Of a stretch of DNA of 36,798 bases, positions 17,893-24,747 are shown one piece after another (positions within the stretch are counted from its first letter, which is position 1; the number at the start of each line of letters is the position of its first letter). The position numbers and the translations under genes were made by a program. Under the pieces are notes generated by a model that saw nothing but the letters and a program-made list of their open reading frames with translations, was not told the origin of the DNA and did no database searches. Origin of the DNA: Ruminococcus sp. (GTDB lineage: Bacteria > Bacillota > Clostridia > Oscillospirales > Acutalibacteraceae); contig JAFLSJ010000009.1 in NCBI GenBank assembly GCA_022511005.1, positions 1-36,798 of the forward strand, read 5' to 3'.

Positions 17893-18531
17893 ATGGCTGT
17901 TCAGGCAGTACCTACAAAAGGTAATTTAATGAACACAAAAAAATCCTTATCCTTGGCAAGAGTCGGATATGAGCTGATGGACAAAAAGCGTAATATTTTA
18001 ATAAGAGAAATGATGAATCTTATTGATAAAGCTAATGAAATTCAGGATAAAATCGACTCTGCCTATGAAGAGGCATATATTGCACTGCAAACTGCAAACA
18101 TCACCCATGGCTTTTGCGATGAAATTTCAAGAGCTACTCCTGTTGAAAACAGCTTAAAGCTTGACTACAGAAGCGTTATGGGAGTTGAAATTCCCATTTT
18201 AACAATTAAACCCGTAACAAAGCATCATCTTACCTACGGTCTTTATTCTACCGATACGGCTCTTGATAATGCATATCAGAAGTTCAGCGAGGTTAAACGC
18301 CTTACAGTTGAGCTTGCTGAAATTGAAAACAGCGTTTATAGGCTTGCTGTTTCAATTAAGAAAACTCAAAAGCGTGCGAATGCTCTTAAAAATATTATGA
18401 TTCCACGCTTTGAAGAAACAGTTAAATTTATAACTGACGCTTTAGATGAAAAGGACAGAGAGGAATTCTCTCGCCTTAAGGTTATTAAAAAGAAAAAGCA
18501 AAGAGAAAAACTCGTCCAAGAACAAAAGTAA
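17893..18531 (+). CDS. ntpD: V-type ATPase subunit D (central stalk)
   Basis: Subunit D is the long antiparallel coiled coil that turns inside the AB head. The 212-residue product has the family start PTKGNLMNTKKSLSLARVGY and a closing helix ending in a basic run (KKKKQREK). A GTG at 17881 is in frame, but AAAGGGTG serves the ATG at 17893. It is the last ATPase gene; a terminator follows at 18554. The spacer before it includes ATACTAAACAC, matching the end of the repeat at 2697. Confidence 0.95.
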   Translation: MAVQAVPTKGNLMNTKKSLSLARVGYELMDKKRNILIREMMNLIDKANEIQDKIDSAYEEAYIALQTANITHGFCDEISRATPVENSLKLDYRSVMGVEIPILTIKPVTKHHLTYGLYSTDTALDNAYQKFSEVKRLTVELAEIENSVYRLAVSIKKTQKRANALKNIMIPRFEETVKFITDALDEKDREEFSRLKVIKKKKQREKLVQEQK

Positions 18532-18553
18532 AATGGAAATATCGCTTAAATTC

Positions 18554-18584
18554 ACAGCATCCAAAAGGGTGCTGTTTTATTTTT
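18554..18584 (+). terminator. Terminator of the V-ATPase operon
   Basis: CAGCATCC-aaaa-GGGTGCTG forms an 8-pair stem (one or two G-T pairs) followed by TTTTATTTTT, 23 bases after the subunit D stop. Confidence 0.88.
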
Positions 18585-18630
18585 GAGTAAACCTGTAATT
18601 TTTTTAAGGTTTTGAGCAAGATAAGTAAAA

Positions 18631-18710
18631 ATTTTTTCGTCGCTTTTTTCAAAAACGACCGAGGTCCAAAGGGCGAGCAGCCCTTTGTTGCGGTCACTGA
18701 CCTCGAAACC
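18631..18710 (-). repeat. AAAGGGC-type intergenic repeat, copy A
   Basis: Read on the minus strand it runs GTTTCGAGGTCAGTGACCGC, then ACAAAGGGCTGCTCGCCCTTT, GGACCTCGGTCG and a TTTTTGAAAAAAGCGACGAA end. It contains nested stems: AAAGGGC/GCCCTTT, and CGAGGTC against GACCTCG around the core. Copies B (21059-21147, plus) and C (20991-21040, plus, shorter) share the same order of blocks. It lies just behind the V-ATPase terminator and carries no ORF. Confidence 0.75.
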
Positions 18711-18813
18711 CTATTCTACTAAAATATAACTTTTATAAGATAGATTTTATTTCTTTATTGTGATATACTTTAACTAATGATAAATTTTTACAATGAAAAA
18801 AGGAGTTATTAAA

Positions 18814-19734
18814 ATGAAAAACATACCTTTAGGAAAAACAGATTTAGAAGTACCTCCTATTGCCGTGGGCTGTATGAGACTAAATTCTCTTAATTTAAAT
18901 GAAGCAGAAAACTTTATAAAATCTGCACTGGAGTTGGGACTTAACTTCTTTGACCATGCCGATATTTACGGAAACGGTGAATGTGAGGAGCTTTTTGCAA
19001 ATGCAGTACAGATGAATTCAAGTATCAGAGAAAAAATGATTATACAGTCTAAATGCGGAATAGTTCCCGGTGTTATGTATGATTTTTCAAAAGAACATAT
19101 TATAAACTCTGTAGACGGAATTTTAAAAAGATTACATACAGATTATCTTGACGGTTTATTACTCCACAGACCTGACGCTTTAGTCGAGCCTGATGAGGTT
19201 GCAGACGCTTTTGATAAGCTTGAAAAATCAGGTAAAGTAAGATATTTCGGTGTATCTAATCAAAAACCTATGCAAATTGAACTGCTGAAAAAATATGTTA
19301 AGCAGAATATAACTGCAAATCAGCTTCAGCTTAGTATTACCAATTCTCAAATGATACGAAACGGACTTGAGGTTAATATGTTTACCGAAGGTTCTCTTGA
19401 CAGAGACGGAAGTGTGCTTGATTATTGCAGATTAAATGATATTACAATTCAGGCGTGGTCACCTTTTCAGTACGGATTTTTTGAGGGTGTATTTTTAAAT
19501 AATGATAAATTTGAAAACTTAAACAACACAATAAACAACCTTTGTGAAAAATACAACTGCTCAAATACAACAATTGCCGCCGCATGGATTTTAAGACATC
19601 CTGCAAAAATTCAGCTTATTTCCGGCACAACCAACATCAACAGACTGAAAGATATATACTCAGCAACAAATATAGAGCTTACAAGAGAAGAATGGTACAG
19701 AATATATTTAAGTGCAGGAAATATGTTGCCGTAA
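18814..19734 (+). CDS. Aldo/keto reductase
   Basis: The 306-residue TIM-barrel oxidoreductase is predicted to use NAD(P)H. The AKR tetrad is visible: Asp47 and Tyr52 in FFDHADIYGNGE, Lys80 in IIQSKCGI and His118 in LLLHRPD. The C-terminal cofactor loop is near LISGTTNINRLKD. The overall order resembles YdhF-type reductases. The ATG at 18814 is chosen because AAAAGGAG lies eight bases upstream; an earlier in-frame ATG (18793) overlaps that site. It stands alone between two repeat-bearing spacers and the ilvE promoter. The substrate cannot be read from sequence. Confidence 0.9.
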   Translation: MKNIPLGKTDLEVPPIAVGCMRLNSLNLNEAENFIKSALELGLNFFDHADIYGNGECEELFANAVQMNSSIREKMIIQSKCGIVPGVMYDFSKEHIINSVDGILKRLHTDYLDGLLLHRPDALVEPDEVADAFDKLEKSGKVRYFGVSNQKPMQIELLKKYVKQNITANQLQLSITNSQMIRNGLEVNMFTEGSLDRDGSVLDYCRLNDITIQAWSPFQYGFFEGVFLNNDKFENLNNTINNLCEKYNCSNTTIAAAWILRHPAKIQLISGTTNINRLKDIYSATNIELTREEWYRIYLSAGNMLP

Positions 19735-19783
19735 ATTAAAATTATTAGTATTGTTTTATTTTACATTTTAAAGTGTTGAATTA

Positions 19784-19812
19784 TTGACAATAATAATAAA
19801 CAGTGGTAAAAT
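19784..19812 (+). promoter_or_regulatory. Promoter of ilvE
   Basis: A perfect TTGACA (19784-19789), a 17-base spacer and TAAAAT (19807-19812) lie 69 bases before the aminotransferase start. The leader shows no T-box or other riboswitch that I can recognise. Confidence 0.8.
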
Positions 19813-19880
19813 TTTTATGTAGAATTCTTAATTTAGACGCCTTTATGCGCCTGAAAATCGGCTTATGAAAGGAAGTATAT

Positions 19881-20906
19881 ATGATGAGTAAAAATATCGA
19901 CTGGCAAAATCTCGGTTTCGGCTACATTCAGACCGACAAAAGATTTGTTGCCAACTACAAAAACGGTGAATGGGACAACGGCAGTCTTACAGACGACGCT
20001 AATATTGTTATGAATGAATGTGCATGCGTTTTACAGTATGCTCAGACTTGTTTTGAGGGGTTAAAAGCATATACAACCAAAGACGGTCACATTGTTACTT
20101 TCAGACCTGATTTAAACGCTGACCGTTTAATCAGCTCCTGTGAAAGACTTGAAATGCCTGTATTTCCTAAGGATAAATTTATTGACGCTGTTACTCAGGT
20201 TGTTGCGGCAAATGCCGACTATGTTCCTCCCTACGGTTCAGGGGCTACACTTTATCTTCGTCCTTATATGTTTGGTATTAACTCTGTAATCGGAGTTAAG
20301 CCTGCTGACGAATATCAATTCAGACTTTTTGCTACACCTGTTGGACCTTACTTTAAAGGCGGTGTAAAACCTCTTACAATTAAGGTTTCTGATTTTGACA
20401 GAGCCGCTCCTCACGGTACAGGCAACATTAAAGCAGGCGCTAACTATGCAATGAGCTTACACGCTATTGTTACCGCTCATCACGAGGGTTATGACGAAAA
20501 TATGTACCTTGACCCTGCAACAAGAACAAAGGTTGAGGAAACAGGCGGAGCTAACTTCTTATTTATTACTAAAGACAACAAAGTAGTCACTCCTAAGTCA
20601 GACAGTATCCTGCCATCAATTACAAGACGTTCCTTAATGGTTGTTGCTAAGGATTATCTTGGTCTTGAAGTTGAAGAAAGAGAAGTTCTCCTTGAAGAAA
20701 TTAAAGATTTTGCAGAATGCGGTTTATGCGGTACTGCCGCTGTAATTTCACCTGTAGGCAAAATCGTTGACCACGGTAAAGAAATTTGTCTGCCAAGCGG
20801 TATGAACGATATGGGTCCTGTTACAAAGAAATTATACGAAACATTAACAGGTATTCAAATGGGAGAAATTGAAGCTCCCCATGGTTGGATACATAGAATT
20901 AAATAA
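19881..20906 (+). CDS. ilvE: Branched-chain amino acid aminotransferase
   Basis: It transfers the amino group between glutamate and the 2-oxo acids of leucine, isoleucine and valine. The 341-residue protein is a fold-type IV PLP enzyme. The cofactor lysine is Lys184 in GTGNIKAGANYAM, and the phosphate/glutamate region is VEETGGANFLFI. The length and CFEGLKAY near residue 58 fit the longer BCAT group. ATG 19881 and ATG 19884 are adjacent; AAAGGAAG serves either. It has its own promoter and terminator, so it appears monocistronic. Confidence 0.95.
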   Translation: MMSKNIDWQNLGFGYIQTDKRFVANYKNGEWDNGSLTDDANIVMNECACVLQYAQTCFEGLKAYTTKDGHIVTFRPDLNADRLISSCERLEMPVFPKDKFIDAVTQVVAANADYVPPYGSGATLYLRPYMFGINSVIGVKPADEYQFRLFATPVGPYFKGGVKPLTIKVSDFDRAAPHGTGNIKAGANYAMSLHAIVTAHHEGYDENMYLDPATRTKVEETGGANFLFITKDNKVVTPKSDSILPSITRRSLMVVAKDYLGLEVEEREVLLEEIKDFAECGLCGTAAVISPVGKIVDHGKEICLPSGMNDMGPVTKKLYETLTGIQMGEIEAPHGWIHRIK

Positions 20907-20921
20907 TTTATTAAGGTATAA

Positions 20922-20960
20922 AAAATGGTATGCAATTTTTAGTTGCATACCATTTTTTTA
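20922..20960 (+). terminator. Terminator of ilvE
   Basis: AATGGTATGCAA pairs perfectly with TTGCATACCATT over 12 bases around a short T-rich loop, followed by a run of T. Confidence 0.92.
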
Positions 20961-20990
20961 TTTATTTAATTTTGAGGAGGGATTTTGCCG

Positions 20991-21040
20991 TTACTGATAG
21001 CGACAAGGGGTTGTTCTGTCTTTTTTGAAAGGTTTTTATA
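20991..21040 (+). repeat. AAAGGGC-type intergenic repeat, copy C (degenerate)
   Basis: TTTTGCCGTTACTGATAGCG, then ACAAGGGGTTGTTCT and TTTTTTGAAAGG, follow the same block order as copy B nearby. The middle CTCGGTCG block is missing and several bases have changed. It looks like an eroded copy in tandem with copy B. Confidence 0.5.
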
Positions 21041-21058
21041 TTTATTATTTAATTAGAG

Positions 21059-21147
21059 AGTTTCGCCGTCACAGACCGCGACAAAGGGCTACTCTCCCCT
21101 TGACCCTCGGTCGCTTTTTGAAAAAAGCGACGTAAAAGCTTTTTTGT
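21059..21147 (+). repeat. AAAGGGC-type intergenic repeat, copy B
   Basis: It begins GTTTCGCCGTCACAGACCGC, continues ACAAAGGGCTACTC and CCCTCGGTCG, and ends in a hairpin GTCGCTTTTTgAAAAAAGCGAC. It aligns along its length with copy A at 18631-18710 on the other strand. It sits in the 331-base space between convergent ilvE and the amylase gene, where only the ilvE terminator and repeats are found. Confidence 0.75.
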
Positions 21148-21155
21148 ATTTGAAC

Positions 21156-21198
21156 CCCTCAGTCAGCTATCGCTGACAGCTCCCCTGGCAGGGGAGCC
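21156..21198. repeat. Double-hairpin repeat (CAGTCAGC / CTCCCCTG)
   Basis: Two adjacent hairpins, TCAGC-tatc-GCTGA and GCTCCCCTG-g-CAGGGGAGC, stand next to copy B. From memory this CCTCAGTCAGC...AGCTCCC type of string is frequent between genes of gut Firmicutes. It could also act as an outgoing terminator-like structure for the amylase gene, which ends 40 bases to the right. Confidence 0.6.
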
Positions 21199-21237
21199 GT
21201 TATCTGATTTCTACAAAACCTTTATTATAAAATCAAA

Positions 21238-23244
21238 TTAGTTTACAGAATACGTCTTACCGTCTTCCATAAGAAGTCCCTCTGCATTTGCTCCCGGATA
21301 CTGGTTTGTTCCGTCATTAAATATGATTTTAGGTGTTATCCAATCATATTCAGAGGTATAGCTGTATACGCCGTCTCCCTCATCTGTCATAGGAACTCCA
21401 GGCCATGAGGTTTCTTCTCCGTCGCTGTCTGAATAAACATAGGCATTGATTTCATTTCCCCAGCTGTCAGGTTTTTCAAAATAAACCTTTGCTCCCTTAT
21501 CTACACTTGTTTCTACTTTAGCGCCTGTGCGTGTAAAAAATACCTGTCTGTATGTTTCAACTCCCAGTGAGTTGCTTGCTTTAAGGGTTAAAACTGCTGT
21601 TTCGCCCTGTCCTTGATTAATAGTTACTGTTTCGCCGTCTTTAAATTCTGCGTTGGCAACAGTATCTCCTGCTTCAAGCTTAAACTCTGCATTGTCTGTA
21701 TTTTCACAATGAAGTGTAACTTCTAAAGTATCAGAATCGTAATAAAACTCTGTATCTTCATCAACTGAAACAACCGCAGGGGCTGCATAGTTTACATAGC
21801 CTTCGTTATAAAGTACAACTGTAGTGTTTTCAGGAATCGGATTTTCTGATGTTAATTTTCCCCCTGATACTGTATAAACTGTTTCTTTATCTACACGGTC
21901 TTGATAGCTTCCGTCAGGAAGATTTATTTCAAAGCCTGTTTCAAGCTCGCCTGAGGTGTTTATTATTACTGCGCCTTTTTCTCCTCTTTCGATAACAACA
22001 GCCGTTGAATCGTCGTTAGGGGTTACCATCTCTTCATCTTCTCCGGTCATTGCAATTCTGAAAAAGTTTACTGCTCTGACAATATCGGACTTAAACATAT
22101 CGCTACCTGCCGCACCGATTCTGTTCATACCCCACTGGTTTTCCGGTGAAGCGTGATACGGTCTGTCAAAGAACAACGGTGTTCCATCTTTACGGGAAGC
22201 TATAATAGAATATGCAAGCAATACCTGCTCTTCTGTCATTTGCGCCCAGTTGCCGTCGTTAATATAGTTATCGTGTGATTCGACCCATGTTACAATTTTA
22301 TCAGTGTTTTCTTCATTGATGAAATAATCCTTAATCATAGAAGAATCTAAATTATTTTGGGTAACTGCACTTCTGATTCTGTCTCCGTATGTACTTGCAG
22401 TCGTTCTGCCTATGGCATCAATATAATCATTTATACGATCATTATTGCCCTGTAATACCTCTCCGTAATTGAAGATTTTATCGGCATTATGAATTTCTGT
22501 TGTTACTCTCTCCCAGAAATTGTTTTCATAACCGTCGTCTTCCTTAGGATCGTCAGGCAAACCTATATGCTTTGCGGTATCATAACGGAAACCGTCTACA
22601 CCTAAATCTATACATTCATTTACAAAATTTAAATAGTAATTCTGAAAATCCGGGTTTTCCGTATTTACATCAGGAAGTCCGCCCATTTTATATGTTGTGC
22701 AGGCAAGTCTGTTTCCGTAATCTCTTAAATCATACTGTGAATTTTCATGATACAGCTTATCCATTCCTCCAACTGCGTCAATTAAATTCTGATTAACTTC
22801 AGAGGTTGCAGGAGTTGTATGGTTAGGTAGTACGTCAACTATAACCTTTATTCCGTATTTATCTGCTTCTTCACACATTGCCTTAAATTCTTCTTTTGTG
22901 CCTAACTGGTAGTTTCCAATCGTCCAGTCTGTGGGCTGGTAATGATAATACCACTTACCGTTTCCGTACAATTGCATACCTGCACCTTCGCCTTCAAGAC
23001 ATTCATTTATCGGTGATGTCTGTATAGAGGTGAAGCCTGATGCGGCTATATCTGCCATTGAATTTTTGATTGTATTGAAATCCCATGAAAAACAATGAAG
23101 AATTGAACCGTCCTGAATATTTTCCGCTAATTTATAATCTGCAGTTTCAGGCGTATCTGCCGCATTATTATCACATCCAGTGAAAATTACTGCAAAGCTG
23201 CCTACCATTGTTACTGCAAGCAGTACTGATATTATTTTTTTCAA
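21238..23244 (-). CDS. GH13 alpha-amylase, cell-surface lipoprotein with C-terminal starch-binding-like module
   Basis: The 668-residue protein starts with a lipoprotein signal: basic start, hydrophobic core and Cys24 in VIFTGC (Phe at -3 is slightly unusual). The GH13 barrel has its sites: DVLPNH (137-142), GFRYDTAKH with nucleophile Asp222, YGEVL with acid/base Glu262, and ESHDNY with Asp325. A beta domain follows, then an Ig-like region (about 490-575). The end (about 585-668: YFEKPDSWGNEINAYVY, WPGVPM) resembles a CBM26-type starch-binding module. It should cut alpha-1,4-glucans while tethered outside the cell. It has a ribosome site AGGAGG and its own promoter. Confidence 0.92.
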   Translation of the reverse strand: MKKIISVLLAVTMVGSFAVIFTGCDNNAADTPETADYKLAENIQDGSILHCFSWDFNTIKNSMADIAASGFTSIQTSPINECLEGEGAGMQLYGNGKWYYHYQPTDWTIGNYQLGTKEEFKAMCEEADKYGIKVIVDVLPNHTTPATSEVNQNLIDAVGGMDKLYHENSQYDLRDYGNRLACTTYKMGGLPDVNTENPDFQNYYLNFVNECIDLGVDGFRYDTAKHIGLPDDPKEDDGYENNFWERVTTEIHNADKIFNYGEVLQGNNDRINDYIDAIGRTTASTYGDRIRSAVTQNNLDSSMIKDYFINEENTDKIVTWVESHDNYINDGNWAQMTEEQVLLAYSIIASRKDGTPLFFDRPYHASPENQWGMNRIGAAGSDMFKSDIVRAVNFFRIAMTGEDEEMVTPNDDSTAVVIERGEKGAVIINTSGELETGFEINLPDGSYQDRVDKETVYTVSGGKLTSENPIPENTTVVLYNEGYVNYAAPAVVSVDEDTEFYYDSDTLEVTLHCENTDNAEFKLEAGDTVANAEFKDGETVTINQGQGETAVLTLKASNSLGVETYRQVFFTRTGAKVETSVDKGAKVYFEKPDSWGNEINAYVYSDSDGEETSWPGVPMTDEGDGVYSYTSEYDWITPKIIFNDGTNQYPGANAEGLLMEDGKTYSVN

Positions 23245-23277
23245 CTTAAAATTCCTCCTGTCTGAATTATTAATTAC

Positions 23278-23307
23278 AGTATAACATACTGATAATATAA
23301 ATGTCTA
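23278..23307 (-). promoter_or_regulatory. Promoter of the amylase gene
   Basis: On the minus strand TAGACA (23302-23307), an 18-base spacer and TATACT (23278-23283) are seen. A TG one base before the -10 box makes it an extended -10 promoter. It is 34 bases from the ATG. Confidence 0.65.
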
Positions 23308-23385
23308 ATATTATATTATAATTTTATCAACTTTTTCAGGCAAAAAAATATATGTTTCTGAAAATTTTTCTTTAATATGATTTTA

Positions 23386-23414
23386 TTGACAATACTTCGC
23401 CTTACTTGTATAAT
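23386..23414 (+). promoter_or_regulatory. Consensus promoter of degV
   Basis: TTGACA (23386-23391) and TATAAT (23409-23414) both match consensus fully, with the ideal 17-base spacer, 38 bases before the GTG start. This is the strongest promoter in the window by sequence. Confidence 0.85.
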
Positions 23415-23452
23415 TTTAGTGATATAAATTAATTATGAAACGAGGAAAATAA

Positions 23453-24307
23453 GTGGATAAGATTGCAATAACCACTGATACAAACAGCAGTATTTCTCCT
23501 GAAGAAGCCGAAAAATTAGGTATTCATATGTTGCCTATGCCCTTTTCTGTTGATAACAAGGAATATTTTGAGGGCGTAAACTGCACTTATGAGGAGTTTT
23601 TTGAAATGCTTGCTAAAGGATGTCAGGTTTCTACTTCTCAGCCTGCTCCTGAAGCTATTATTTCTTTCTGGAATGAAATATTAAAGGACTATGATTATAT
23701 CGTACATATTCCGATGTCTGCAAGCCTGAGCAGTTCTTTAGCTACTGCAAAAGCACTTTCCGTAGATTACAGCGGAAAAGTATTTGTGGCTGATAACAAG
23801 AGAATTTCCGTTTCTCAAAGACAATCTGTTATTGACGCTTTACATCTTGTCCGAAAAGGGTTAAGTGCTGAGGAAATTTGCAAAACCCTTGAGGAACATT
23901 CGTATAATGCAAGTATTTATCTTGCCGTTAATACACTTGAACTTTTGAAAAAAAGCGGAAGAGTAACAGCGGCAGGCGCTGCAATTGCTTCGATTTTGAA
24001 TATTAAGCCTGTTTTGCAAATTCAAGGCGAGAAATTAGACGCCTATGCCAAAGCAAGAGGTATGAAAAATGCGGAAGATATAATGATTAATGTTTTGCAC
24101 AAGGATGTTGAAGAAAGATTTGCAGGAAAACCTATAAAGGTTGAAACTGCATATTCAGGCGATTTAGCTGCTGCTATGGAGTGGAGAAATAAGGTTCAGG
24201 AAAGCTTCCCTGATTATCAGGTTAATCTTCATAAGCTTCCAATTAGTATCAGTTGTCATGTTGGTGCAGGAGTTAAAGCATTGGGCTGTATTCAATATAT
24301 TGAATAA
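23453..24307 (+). CDS. DegV family fatty-acid-binding protein
   Basis: The 284-residue protein has the DegV fold start MDKIAITTDTNSSISPEEAE and the conserved QVSTSQPAPEA and HIPMSASLSSS stretches that contact the lipid carboxyl group in characterised members. The C-terminal SISCHVGAGVKALG is also typical. Some relatives (FakB) hand fatty acids to the FakA kinase; no fakA is present here, so the exact role is open. The start is GTG, with GAGG eight to nine bases upstream. The gene is monocistronic, with a consensus promoter and its own terminator. Confidence 0.92.
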   Translation: MDKIAITTDTNSSISPEEAEKLGIHMLPMPFSVDNKEYFEGVNCTYEEFFEMLAKGCQVSTSQPAPEAIISFWNEILKDYDYIVHIPMSASLSSSLATAKALSVDYSGKVFVADNKRISVSQRQSVIDALHLVRKGLSAEEICKTLEEHSYNASIYLAVNTLELLKKSGRVTAAGAAIASILNIKPVLQIQGEKLDAYAKARGMKNAEDIMINVLHKDVEERFAGKPIKVETAYSGDLAAAMEWRNKVQESFPDYQVNLHKLPISISCHVGAGVKALGCIQYIE

Positions 24308-24332
24308 TTTTAAAGAATAATTATTACTATTT

Positions 24333-24362
24333 AAACCTCCTGCTCCCTTATGCAGGAGGTTT
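24333..24362 (+). terminator. Terminator of degV
   Basis: AAACCTCCTGC pairs fully with GCAGGAGGTTT around an 8-base loop. The T run behind it is poor (TTTGATATT), so termination may be partial. Confidence 0.7.
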
Positions 24363-24376
24363 GATATTAAGATTTA

Positions 24377-24480
24377 AAGTGATATTATATTTGCAAATAA
24401 AAACTGTGCGAAGCACAAAATCACTTATCTTAGCTAAACATCACTGTGCAACAATATAACTTGCGAAAGCAAATATAACT
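24377..24480. repeat. Cluster of short inverted repeats with AGTGAT spacers
   Basis: AAGTGAT (24377-24383) pairs with ATCACTT (24420-24426) and encloses TGTGC-gaa-GCACA. TTATATTTGC (24385-24394) is inverted at 24469-24478 as GCAAATATAA, next to TTGC-gaaa-GCAA. It lies between the degV terminator and the tRNA-Gly terminator. Multi-hairpin spacers with GTGATGT-like joints are, from memory, common in gut Clostridia. I see no ORF. Confidence 0.5.
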
Positions 24481-24482
24481 GA

Positions 24483-24513
24483 AAAAACCAATGCCTTTGG
24501 CATTGGTTTTTTT
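24483..24513. terminator. Terminator behind tRNA-Gly (symmetric)
   Basis: AAAACCAATGCC-ttt-GGCATTGGTTTT has A and T runs on both sides, so it can stop transcription from either direction. On the minus strand it starts two bases after the tRNA-Gly CCA end. Confidence 0.85.
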
Positions 24514-24514
24514 C

Positions 24515-24588
24515 TGGAGCGGATGATGAGAATCGAACTCACACGATCAGCTTGGAAGGCTGAAGTTCTACCACTAAACTACATCCGC
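24515..24588 (-). tRNA. tRNA-Gly (anticodon TCC)
   Basis: On the minus strand GCGGATG (24582-24588) pairs with CATCCGC (24519-24525), followed by the discriminator T and an encoded CCA. The anticodon stem TCAGC/GCTGA encloses CTTCCAA, giving TCC for Gly codons GGA/GGG. The D arm (TAGTTTAGTGGTAGAAC) and the T loop (TTCGATT) are normal. It has a clear promoter upstream and a terminator directly downstream, so it is a single-gene unit. Confidence 0.95.
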
Positions 24589-24616
24589 ATATACTGTTTT
24601 GTTTTCAGCGTTATTT

Positions 24617-24645
24617 AGTATATCATAACAACTATATTTTGTCAA
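24617..24645 (-). promoter_or_regulatory. Promoter of tRNA-Gly
   Basis: TTGACA (24640-24645), a 17-base spacer and TATACT (24617-24622) on the minus strand lie about 29 bases before the mature tRNA 5' end. Confidence 0.8.
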
Positions 24646-24693
24646 GAATTTATTTAAAAGTTTTTATAATTTTCGTCTGTCAAATTAACAGCT

Positions 24694-24739
24694 AAACCGA
24701 CTTAATATCATTTTTTCACATTAAGTCGGTTTTAATTTT
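24694..24739. terminator. Stem-loop after the clpE-like gene
   Basis: AAACCGACTTAAT and ATTAAGTCGGTTT form a perfect 13-pair stem with a 13-base loop, 8 to 15 bases beyond the end of the clpE-like gene. The T run (TTTTAATTTTT) is on the plus-strand side, so it is a textbook terminator for rightward transcripts. For the leftward clpE-like mRNA it would be only an end-protecting hairpin or a weak stop. Confidence 0.65.
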
Positions 24740-24747
24740 TAATATAT

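Noticed and set aside
19813-19880. Possible T-box or other riboswitch in the ilvE leader
   Set aside because: The leader is under 70 bases, with no T-box sequence (such as GGGTGGNACCGCG) and no antiterminator pair.
20922-24600. CRISPR array or defence locus among the repeats
   Set aside because: The repeats differ in length, orientation and spacing, with no regular spacers and no cas genes.
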